A stretch of 64,000 nucleotides of DNA, taken from NCBI RefSeq assembly GCF_018492665.1, contig NZ_JAFVME010000002.1:1-64000 (forward strand), written 5' to 3'. Position 1 is the stretch's first letter; each line of letters begins with the position of its first letter. Shown here in pieces: positions 38,501-45,222 of the stretch. The translations under genes and the position numbers were made by a program. This stretch comes from Pedobacter sp. B4-66. Its GTDB lineage: Bacteria > Bacteroidota > Bacteroidia > Sphingobacteriales > Sphingobacteriaceae. The notes beneath the pieces were generated by a model that saw nothing but the letters and a program-made list of their open reading frames with translations, made no database searches and was not told the DNA's origin.

Positions 38501-38741
38501 CAGCGTTTGATGGCGCTTTAATAGAATAGGTCCCTTTTCCATCAGTTTGGGCACCCACTTTGGATCCCTGAACCATAACTGTAACCCCAGGTAACGGGCC
38601 AAGATCCAGAGAATCCAATACCTTTCCGGATACAGTTATCTGTTCCTGAGAGAAAGCATTAAGTGAACTACATATTGCCAGTAACAGCAGCGGAGTCCAA
38701 TAGAGCTTTAAGAGTAGTCTTTTTTTTCTCATAATGAGCAT
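35565..38741 (-). CDS. SusC/RagA-type TonB-dependent receptor (pair 1)
   Basis: This outer membrane importer of 1058 aa has a signal peptide (ending A-F-S-Q), a carboxypeptidase-like regulatory domain (about 36-115), a TonB-box-like D-E-V-V-V-V-G-Y-G-Q-Q-K-K, a plug (I-L-I-D-G-V-P; F-G-V-R-G-A-N-G-V-I-L-I-T-T-K-R-G) and a barrel ending F-G-V-N-I-T-F. No STN domain is present. ATG at codon 4 (38732) is an equally good start. It lies about 50 bp after the GH71/99-like gene at the head of the unit and is probably induced with it. Confidence 0.95.
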   Translation of the reverse strand: MLIMRKKRLLLKLYWTPLLLLAICSSLNAFSQEQITVSGKVLDSLDLGPLPGVTVMVQGSKVGAQTDGKGTYSIKAPSNAVLIFAFIGYVQKKIAVNGKPTINVTLVNSDQKLDEVVVVGYGQQKKISVTGAVSSVSSKELKQSSSASLANALAGKLSGLTSIQSGGGQPGRDDATMYLRGAATTNSKSPLILIDGVPRDNIRTIDASEVASVSVLKDASATAVFGVRGANGVILITTKRGTEGKPELSVNLDQSYSSFTREPERLHSIDYMKLRNEASKNDKISPLPFSQETMDKYLNPLAGLNPNDPDYAQKAIVRNYMYPDHDYYREFISRYAPQTRINTSATGGTERASYFVNAAYLHQGGNLKTEPKSLLGYDPSSKMDRFNFRANLDYKVTNSLKSFLNIGSYIEQVNMPSAWLYDGGDTNWMMRDLLYQAQTILPITPGPTTIAGFGVAPGQIVDPGYLDRSAFEIMNRFGYRNEVRSNLNSTFGLDWDLSKALIPGLSVKGMISYDSKSTTATQAKKSERLYLAEINPQTDQLSYAIKRPNEDLLALGKGADSRYNINIQTSVNYNRTFGEKHNVGGMVLGQRDYWETTAGEIPFNVLGIAARATYGYDNRYLAEINMGYNGSEQFAPSKRFGFFPAASVGWVVSNESFLKENKIITNLKLRASYGHVGNDRMGSARFLYQSDITMGGGPLSSLGGGIEQKLLGNPNLTWELAKKQNYGVDLQLFKDLSATFDYFIEKRSDILISRNTVPEFQGLPVSNIPKVNMGLVDNKGYEIEITYNKFLAKDLSLMLKGNFGYNHNTVKFLDEQIRDESYASRYKSTGLSLGQALGYKIDYSNGNGYFNSKDELDKYLANTSYGFGTPRVGDFKYVDVNGDGIVNDKDQVAIGYSNIPRVAFGFTLGVTYKGFDFSTFFQGVSKYSSNYSNQGVWETTKLGTYFDYHKDAWTPERYANGEKITYPALSTSENTNHTANDFFIMDRSFIRLRNIELAYTLPQNALKFLGIQRLRVYVSGQNLYTWDHLKMGHLDPENNDPIGYPVTKMANFGVNITF

Positions 38742-38790
38742 TTTAGAAATGTTTGAGTTAGGTTAATTCTGACTAGGTTTCAGATGTATT

Positions 38791-40566
38791 TTATTTACTT
38801 TGGGTTTCTTTATATGGATAATTGAATCTTCCCGATGGGGCAACATCTCCATTAATCAGAAAGTCAATGATATCTCCATCAGTCTGCATATTATCAGACC
38901 ATTTAAATTCAAAATTCAATTTGTTTTTTAAAGCCAGAAATGCCCTTGGAATACGAATTTCTAGCTGGTTCCCTACAAACTTATAATCCACCTCTTCTAC
39001 CTGTTTCCAATTCCATCCTCTTACAGATTTTTCTAAAAATGCTTTTCGACCGGGCGTTTTTCTATTCACAATAAAATCATATCCCTCCCACCCTGTTTTT
39101 TTATCCTTATCTATATCTATAAACAAGCGCATCCATGCCGGATCTGTAGGATCAGTTAGTTTATTTGCTGTTTCCACATAGAAATAAACATACCTATTGT
39201 CTCTTGCTACTTTTGTTTTTACGATGTCGTTTCTCCCGGTTGTATTCGTATAATGAGTGCCTGCAAACCCATCAGCATCACGATGTATTGTATTGCCTTT
39301 ATGAGCTATAAATTCTGGCTTAACATTTATCCATTCATCAAATTTGCCATCAATACCGATGGTTTTGGCCGCAGACGGTTTTTCTGGAGCAGGCATGCCT
39401 TTAAAGCGACGGATGTTGGCAATTAACTGGTAGTAATAATTATCCTGATGTCCACCTTTCATAGGTTCTATATCTCTGCTATGTTCAGTATCGAACTGAT
39501 CAGGAAAAGCATTTGGTTGATCCTGCCACTTTTCATACCTACCCGCGATCCATTCGTTCCAGCCTGTAACAAATACCAATTCTACATTCTGTTTAAGCGC
39601 ACGATCCCATTGCTCCTGGAAATTCAGACCGTACTGATGTGCATCTGTACTTGTGTCCTGTCCATTTTTATCAGTATAACTCCTGCCAAATGCACCTTTA
39701 GCATTCATCGGATTTAAGCCATTTTTTTTAGTCCAATTTTGTGAAGTGCCAACAGTCATTTGTTCAAAACTTCCATCATTGTTTTTCACGAAACCATGTT
39801 GAGGATATATCTCCAGCCATCCCCAATGATCTTTACGTTCAGGACCTTTATTGTAAACCGGCTGACCAGGACGGAAGGTAAAAAAGTCCTTAATCTCTGG
39901 ATCAATATTATCCGGGTACGCCATAATTAAGGGCTTTCCTTTCCATTGAAACCACAGATCTTTATAAAGCCCAGGCTTGTACAAATCATTATAAACCTGA
40001 TCAATAGCACTTTTGGTATCTTTCGAAGCACCAAAGCCCATCATAAAAGCTATTTGTGGGGTACGGATGCCATTTTTTCTTGCTTCTGAAAACACTTCAC
40101 AAAGAGCCATGTAAGCAGGCTTCCATACAAGATCTCCATTGGTACAATCGAACATAATCATATCAACACCCGCATCTGCCAGCATTTCTGCATGTTTCCA
40201 AAGCACCCATTTATCCATATTGATGTAATAACCAAATAGGGGCTCGTTCCAGAAATTCATAATATTTTGAGGCCATTCGGGATGCTTAAAATCATAAAGC
40301 GCATCAGGATGCTTTTGCAAAAAGGCGGTAGTATTATTAGGTTTTAGCTTAGCCTGTGCATAATGCCATGTCCAATAGAACATGCCGACAAACTTGTCAC
40401 TTTTCTCTTTACCTACTTCACTAAATGTTGGCAATTTTCTGCCCAATGCATCTGTCGCAGGCAGTGCCGCGGTATAATTGGTTAGTGATTTCTGCGGAAA
40501 AACATTTGTTACAGCAGCACACAGCACCAATAAAAGACCAGCACAGGATCTGATATTAAAGCTCAT
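38791..40566 (-). CDS. GH71/99-like protein with C-terminal CBM9-like domain (paralogue 3)
   Basis: This protein of about 591 aa has a signal peptide (ending V-F-P-Q), a TIM-barrel-like region (G-V-D-M-I-M-F-D-C-T-N-G; F-V-T-G-W-N-E-W-I-A-G-R-Y) and a CBM9-like domain (about 415-591; I-G-I-D-G-K-F-D-E-W and Y-T-N-T-T-G-R-N-D). The ORF extends to 40614, but that start lies inside a perfect leader hairpin, so the ATG at 40566 is preferred. It is the first gene of the unit that contains both SusC/SusD pairs, which ties its substrate to the imported glycan. Confidence 0.82.
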   Translation of the reverse strand: MSFNIRSCAGLLLVLCAAVTNVFPQKSLTNYTAALPATDALGRKLPTFSEVGKEKSDKFVGMFYWTWHYAQAKLKPNNTTAFLQKHPDALYDFKHPEWPQNIMNFWNEPLFGYYINMDKWVLWKHAEMLADAGVDMIMFDCTNGDLVWKPAYMALCEVFSEARKNGIRTPQIAFMMGFGASKDTKSAIDQVYNDLYKPGLYKDLWFQWKGKPLIMAYPDNIDPEIKDFFTFRPGQPVYNKGPERKDHWGWLEIYPQHGFVKNNDGSFEQMTVGTSQNWTKKNGLNPMNAKGAFGRSYTDKNGQDTSTDAHQYGLNFQEQWDRALKQNVELVFVTGWNEWIAGRYEKWQDQPNAFPDQFDTEHSRDIEPMKGGHQDNYYYQLIANIRRFKGMPAPEKPSAAKTIGIDGKFDEWINVKPEFIAHKGNTIHRDADGFAGTHYTNTTGRNDIVKTKVARDNRYVYFYVETANKLTDPTDPAWMRLFIDIDKDKKTGWEGYDFIVNRKTPGRKAFLEKSVRGWNWKQVEEVDYKFVGNQLEIRIPRAFLALKNKLNFEFKWSDNMQTDGDIIDFLINGDVAPSGRFNYPYKETQSK

Positions 40567-40591
40567 AATAAATCTATATTTGGTTAGGCAC

Positions 40592-40616
40592 AATTGTTTT
40601 CGGAGAGAAAACAATT
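40592..40616 (-). repeat. Leader hairpin before GH71/99-like gene
   Basis: Perfect 10-bp arms (40592-40601 and 40607-40616) with a 5-nt loop lie between promoter and start codon. The structure corresponds in position to the hairpin before GH106 and could influence mRNA stability or translation. Confidence 0.7.
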
Positions 40617-40626
40617 AGTTGCTGAT

Positions 40627-40671
40627 CAATACTATTAATAGTTTCATCGAACAGCAACCTGCACTATACTG
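40627..40671 (-). promoter_or_regulatory. Shared-type promoter and operator of the SusCD unit
   Basis: Minus-strand reading gives TAGTATTG (40627-40634), a 20-bp spacer, TTG (40655-40657) and the box CAGTATAGTGCAGG (40658-40671). It differs from the GH106 box by one base. Confidence 0.75.
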
Positions 40672-40752
40672 AATGGCATCCTGCACTCACAGGTTCTTAA
40701 AGATTAAATTATAGCCAAAAACACGTGCTAAATCCTATTAGGAAGAAAATAA

Positions 40753-40787
40753 AATTTAAAAAAAAGAAATACATTTTTTTTTAAATT
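40753..40787 (-). terminator. A/T-only hairpin after the GH127 gene
   Basis: Perfect 13-bp arms (40753-40765 and 40775-40787) made only of A and T flank a 9-nt loop, starting 20 bp after the GH127 stop. The stem is weak but ends in a U-rich stretch in the minus direction, so it may act as a terminator before the next promoter. Confidence 0.45.
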
Positions 40788-40806
40788 GATTATCTCTCAA
40801 GTACTT

Positions 40807-42726
40807 CTATTCTTTTATTGGTACCCATACCTGCATTTCAGACTTACCTCTATTTGCCCAGGAATAGTATGGTACAGCAGTGACCAATTCATTTTTTGCA
40901 CCTTCTACTTTTACCAAGACGATACCACCCAATAGGTCTTTTTGGAAAGACGAGCTGAAAATAGGATTTTTAGGAAGTGAGAGATCTTGCATTTTATTTA
41001 AGTTATCAGGTTGCTCGATGCAATAAACCAAAGGCCCTCTTTGAAGTGCGACTTTATTATTATTTTCTTTTATGCTATCAATTGCAGCAATTTGACGAAC
41101 CTCCATTGGTAGATTTAGTTTTACAACATCTCCCTTTTTCCATTTATTAATAATAACAGCATATCCATCTTTAACAGTGTATTTAGCAGGTTTTCCATTT
41201 AAAGTTAAATTGATATTCTTACTCAATTTATCAGCATAATGATAAGTAGAACCAGGAACAGGCTGATTATTTGCCCAGCCCGGAATGCGAATTTGCAGAG
41301 GAAAACTTATTTGCACCGATGGATCTATAGAGACATTCACCAGACCATCCCATGGGTAATTGGTTTCCTGTTTAATTTTAACACTACCTTTCTTTAAAGG
41401 TATAGTGGTGTTACTACCTACAAAAAGATTAACCAGAATTGAGTTATTAGAAGAAGCATAAATATAATTACCTAGCGATTCGACTAATCTCGCAATATTT
41501 GAAGGGCAACAAGCTGTTCCGAACCATTCACTGCGACCGTACCCTCCTTTTGATGCCAATGGATTACCGTAGAAAAATCTATCGCCGCTAAGTGACAATC
41601 CAGCCAAGGCTCCATTATATAAGCTTCTTTCCAACACATCTATGTATTTCGCGTCATTGGTTAATAAGTTCATACGTTCATTCCATAGAACCATACCAAC
41701 AGATGCACAAGTCTCACAATACGCATTTTCATTTGGGAGATCATAATCCACTGAAAAACCCTCGTTACTGCCTGAAGAACCGATGCCACCAGTGATATAC
41801 ATGTTCCTATAAACTACGTCTTCCCATACTGTTTTCATAGATTTCATATACCCGAGATCATTTTTTGCGGCACCTACATCTGCTGCACCGGTATAAAGAT
41901 ACATGGCCCTTACAGCATGCCCTTCTATCTGTTTCTGATCTTTAACAGGTACATCATCCTGACAATATTTCTTTCCCATATGAGGATTAGTCCAAATGGC
42001 ACCTCTACCGTGGTCATGTCCACGTTGCTGTAAAAACCAATCGGCCAGATCCAAATATTTTTCTTTACCTGTTGCTTTGTAGAGTTTTACTAGGGCAAGC
42101 TCTATTTCCTGATGTCCGGTTACCCAGTTACGATTCTTAAGTCTAAATGTGTTGTCTATATGATCGGCAAAACGGGTAGCTACATCAAGGAGTTTCTTTT
42201 TTCCCGTTGTATTATAGTATGCTACAGCAGCCTCCATTAAATGTCCGGCACAATAATCTTCGTGCTTTTCCATGTCAGTCCACCTTTGATTGAGCCCAGT
42301 AAGCGTATAGTAGGTATTTACATACCCATCAGGTAACTGCGCCGCAGCTATTTTGTTAATCCAATCGTCAGCTTTTGCTTCTAGCTTCGCGTCAGGATGG
42401 TTTTTTAGTGAATAAGCTATGGCCTCGAGAGCTTTGTAAACATCAGAGTCATCATAATAAATTCCCTCATGCTTTTCACCCTGCTTACGAGCTACCTTTT
42501 CAAAATTTCTGATTCGAGGTGTTTTAACCTCTGTCTGATCGATACATACGGGAATGGTTACCTCACTTACAGTTTTAATTTTAGGTGCCCAAAAATTATC
42601 AGTGATATTAACCTTTGAAAAATTAACGGATGAGATTTTAGAACTTGATTGCTGAGCGAAAGTCGGCTCAGACAATAAGCCCAGCAAAACACAAAAACCA
42701 AAACCACATTTCATTAAATTTCTCAT
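40807..42726 (-). CDS. GH127 beta-L-arabinofuranosidase-like enzyme (DUF1680)
   Basis: This 639-aa exported enzyme has a signal peptide (ending T-F-A-Q), an (alpha/alpha)6 barrel and C-terminal beta-sandwiches. Family marks are the Y-C-E-T-C motif (acid plus a zinc-binding Cys) and the A-C-C-P-S-N-I-A-R motif, whose adjacent cysteines supply the nucleophile and a zinc ligand in characterised GH127. It should release beta-L-arabinofuranose. It is transcribed alone, upstream of the rhamnose locus on the same strand, and does not carry the shared operator. Related DUF1680 proteins can have other activities (for example GH146), so the sugar is a prediction. Confidence 0.88.
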   Translation of the reverse strand: MRNLMKCGFGFCVLLGLLSEPTFAQQSSSKISSVNFSKVNITDNFWAPKIKTVSEVTIPVCIDQTEVKTPRIRNFEKVARKQGEKHEGIYYDDSDVYKALEAIAYSLKNHPDAKLEAKADDWINKIAAAQLPDGYVNTYYTLTGLNQRWTDMEKHEDYCAGHLMEAAVAYYNTTGKKKLLDVATRFADHIDNTFRLKNRNWVTGHQEIELALVKLYKATGKEKYLDLADWFLQQRGHDHGRGAIWTNPHMGKKYCQDDVPVKDQKQIEGHAVRAMYLYTGAADVGAAKNDLGYMKSMKTVWEDVVYRNMYITGGIGSSGSNEGFSVDYDLPNENAYCETCASVGMVLWNERMNLLTNDAKYIDVLERSLYNGALAGLSLSGDRFFYGNPLASKGGYGRSEWFGTACCPSNIARLVESLGNYIYASSNNSILVNLFVGSNTTIPLKKGSVKIKQETNYPWDGLVNVSIDPSVQISFPLQIRIPGWANNQPVPGSTYHYADKLSKNINLTLNGKPAKYTVKDGYAVIINKWKKGDVVKLNLPMEVRQIAAIDSIKENNNKVALQRGPLVYCIEQPDNLNKMQDLSLPKNPIFSSSFQKDLLGGIVLVKVEGAKNELVTAVPYYSWANRGKSEMQVWVPIKE

Positions 42727-42822
42727 ATTACTTTGATTACAACAATTAATATCTTCTGCCTTTCGACAAATCGATTAAGTTAAATCTAGTGTTTTAAAAG
42801 AAAAGTTTAAGTAAAATGTTTA

Positions 42823-43365
42823 TTATCTTAAAATAAGATAGCCATCTTCTGCCCGCTGTGGTGCCCGGTTTATATAAAACTGTCGGTCTAATGGAGCAGT
42901 TGTTCCCAAACCGTCAACATAACGATTGAACATACAAAATGCCGCTGCGATGAGCACAGTATCATGAATTTCTTTATCTGTGGCATTCTCTAATCTTGCA
43001 GTTGCAATTTGCTCTTCACTTACCATTTTACCACCTTTTTGTACACTTGCAGCAATAGCAAGCAGACTTTTCATCTTAGATGAAAGGTCTGCTGCATTAA
43101 AATCATTTTTAATGTTATCTATCTGATTGATGTCACAGTTTAAATAATGCCCCGCCAATGCCCCATGTACATTCTGACAAAAGAAACAATCATTTAGATA
43201 GGAAACATAAGTCCCTATCAATTCCCGTTCGCCGCGCGACAAAGTATTGTCATCATCTCTTAGCAGCATCTCTGCAAGTGCATTTAAAGGAGTAGCTGTT
43301 TCAGGTCGATACTCCATCAATCCCCTGATGCCGGGTAAGTCATTATTTAAATTAATATGTGCCAT
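42823..43365 (-). CDS. AhpD-like/carboxymuconolactone decarboxylase-family protein A
   Basis: This 180-aa protein has the AhpD-type catalytic pattern E48-x11-C60-x2-C63-x3-H67 (motif D-C-F-F-C-Q-N-V-H) in an all-alpha fold. The C-terminal D-T-V-L-I-A-A-A-F-C-M-F-N-R-Y-V-D-G-L segment is typical of the peroxidase-related subgroup. Such proteins reduce peroxides or act as redox or ring-opening enzymes; the true reaction here is unknown. It is the last gene of a five-gene operon and 11 bp after a paralogue. Confidence 0.85.
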   Translation of the reverse strand: MAHINLNNDLPGIRGLMEYRPETATPLNALAEMLLRDDDNTLSRGERELIGTYVSYLNDCFFCQNVHGALAGHYLNCDINQIDNIKNDFNAADLSSKMKSLLAIAASVQKGGKMVSEEQIATARLENATDKEIHDTVLIAAAFCMFNRYVDGLGTTAPLDRQFYINRAPQRAEDGYLILR

Positions 43366-43376
43366 CTTACTTATGA

Positions 43377-43919
43377 TTATTGTTGTACTGGTAAATTATA
43401 TCCCTGAACCATTCTCTTTCCCATTTCCTTGTACGCTTCAGGATCTGTTGGCGTAGAGCTGGCCAAGCCATCCACATAACGATTAAACATACAAAACGCA
43501 GCTGCGATGAGCACAGTATCATGCAGTTCTTTATCAGTAGCACCTTCATCTTTGGCTAGTTCTATATCTTCAGAGCTTACCTCTTTACCAAGAATCTGTA
43601 CTTTTCCTGCAATATTCAAAAGTGCTTTCATCTTGCTACTTATGCCAGCTGTCTCCATATCATTCAAAACATCATCTACAATTTTCTCATCATCATTGTA
43701 CAAACATCTTGCTGCTGCTGCATGACTACTCATGCAAAAGAAACAATCATTTCGTTTTGAAACATATGCAGCAATCAATTCCCTTTCAGCTTGTGATAAG
43801 GGCGACTCTCCCCGCAGCAACACCTCGGCGAGATCATAAAGGTATTTTCCTGTTTCGGGTCTGAACATTACCAGAGATCTTATTCCTGGAACTCCCTCAG
43901 GTACGTTAATATGTGCCAT
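43377..43919 (-). CDS. AhpD-like/carboxymuconolactone decarboxylase-family protein B
   Basis: This 180-aa protein is a paralogue of its neighbour, with E47, C59, C62 and H66 in the AhpD arrangement (D-C-F-F-C-M-S-S-H). The opening M-A-H-I-N and the C-terminal F-C-M-F-N-R-Y-V-D-G-L-A are shared with it, so the pair probably arose by tandem duplication. It starts 24 bp after the MFS gene and is co-transcribed. Confidence 0.85.
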   Translation of the reverse strand: MAHINVPEGVPGIRSLVMFRPETGKYLYDLAEVLLRGESPLSQAERELIAAYVSKRNDCFFCMSSHAAAARCLYNDDEKIVDDVLNDMETAGISSKMKALLNIAGKVQILGKEVSSEDIELAKDEGATDKELHDTVLIAAAFCMFNRYVDGLASSTPTDPEAYKEMGKRMVQGYNLPVQQ

Positions 43920-43943
43920 TTCTTATAAGTTTTAAATTTCAAA

Positions 43944-45194
43944 TTATCCTGCAGGAGACTCTAATGGAGCAACCCCTATTACTTCTTCTTTCTTCTCTTT
44001 TATAGATAACACAACGACAAACCCAACTACGAATACGGTTGAGAACATAAAAATTGCGTTACCATATCCGCCAAGTGATACTACAAGAACACCTATAAAC
44101 AAAACCGCAGTTGCAGTAAACAACCTGCCGATATTAAAACAGAATCCTGTAGCTGTGGCCCTTATACCGGTATGGAACAATTGCGGAATATAGGAGGATA
44201 GAACACCCTGACTAGCCCCGAAGAATAAAGCCAGCACAGCGATTTCTATAAAAATTAGAGGAGAAAAAGTGATATTCAGTTTAAATAGCACAAAGGACAT
44301 AATGGAGCAAACAGCAAAACACAGCATCATTGATTTTTTTAAACCAAGTAGATTGACCAAATAACCTGAGAAAAATCCTCCGACAAGTCCACCCATACCC
44401 ATGCACATCATGCTCAGACCCCGTTCTTTTTGTCCGTCACCACTGATTAGACTTTGCACCCATGTAGGAAGCCATGAAAATATGGCCCATAATCCAATGA
44501 GCATAGTACCAAACATCAGGGAACCAACGATCAGCTCCCTACGGTTTTCGGCAGAATACCACAGGGATAGTTTCTGGGTTACCGCCTTTTGCTCCCGATG
44601 CTCCAGCCATTTATCCGACTCTTTAATCACAATAATCCCAATAAGTGCCAGAATAATAGGGATGGCTCCTACAAAAAAGGCTTCCCTCCAAGAGGAAACG
44701 ACAAAATTGATGAGACCTGCTGAAAATATCCCTACAGGGAAAGCAATAGAAATAATCCCCGTAACTACGGCTTTACTTTTCTGAGGCCATACTTCACTAA
44801 GCAAGGTAAAGGAAACAACCAATACGCCCCCTACCCCAAACCCGCTCATGAACCTACATGCTACCAGACCGATCCATGTCGGCATGAGGCCTGTTAACAG
44901 TGTAAACATACCATAACAGGCGATAGCAGACAATAAAGCTTTTCTACGTCCGATCCTGTCGCTAATTAGTCCCCAGGTAAAACCACCAAAGGCCCAGCCA
45001 AAGATGAACAGTGCATTGACAAATCCGCTTATAGAATTTAGTTCTTCAGCACCCAGATCTCCCTGTAGGTCTTTAACTACTACCGGGAGGTACACTGACA
45101 TGAGCGTTGAAACTGTTCCGCCGAATGCGCTACTCAAAAAACAGAGAATGAACAGTAAAGTCAGGTAGGTATTACTTAATTTTATTGCACTCAT
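43944..45194 (-). CDS. MFS transporter
   Basis: This 416-aa integral membrane protein has about 12 predicted helices and the MFS signature between helices 2 and 3 (G-L-I-S-D-R-I-G-R-R-K-A-L-L, about residues 81-94). It looks like an importer of the AAHS/sugar-phosphate-like branch, with F-M-S-G-F-G-V-G-G-V in helix 4. The operon context (outer membrane receptor upstream, AhpD-like enzymes on both sides) suggests that it moves the compound taken up by the receptor across the inner membrane. It lies 28 bp after the receptor gene. Confidence 0.9.
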   Translation of the reverse strand: MSAIKLSNTYLTLLFILCFLSSAFGGTVSTLMSVYLPVVVKDLQGDLGAEELNSISGFVNALFIFGWAFGGFTWGLISDRIGRRKALLSAIACYGMFTLLTGLMPTWIGLVACRFMSGFGVGGVLVVSFTLLSEVWPQKSKAVVTGIISIAFPVGIFSAGLINFVVSSWREAFFVGAIPIILALIGIIVIKESDKWLEHREQKAVTQKLSLWYSAENRRELIVGSLMFGTMLIGLWAIFSWLPTWVQSLISGDGQKERGLSMMCMGMGGLVGGFFSGYLVNLLGLKKSMMLCFAVCSIMSFVLFKLNITFSPLIFIEIAVLALFFGASQGVLSSYIPQLFHTGIRATATGFCFNIGRLFTATAVLFIGVLVVSLGGYGNAIFMFSTVFVVGFVVVLSIKEKKEEVIGVAPLESPAG

Positions 45195-45222
45195 AATTTT
45201 TACTTTTAAGGATGAATACCAA

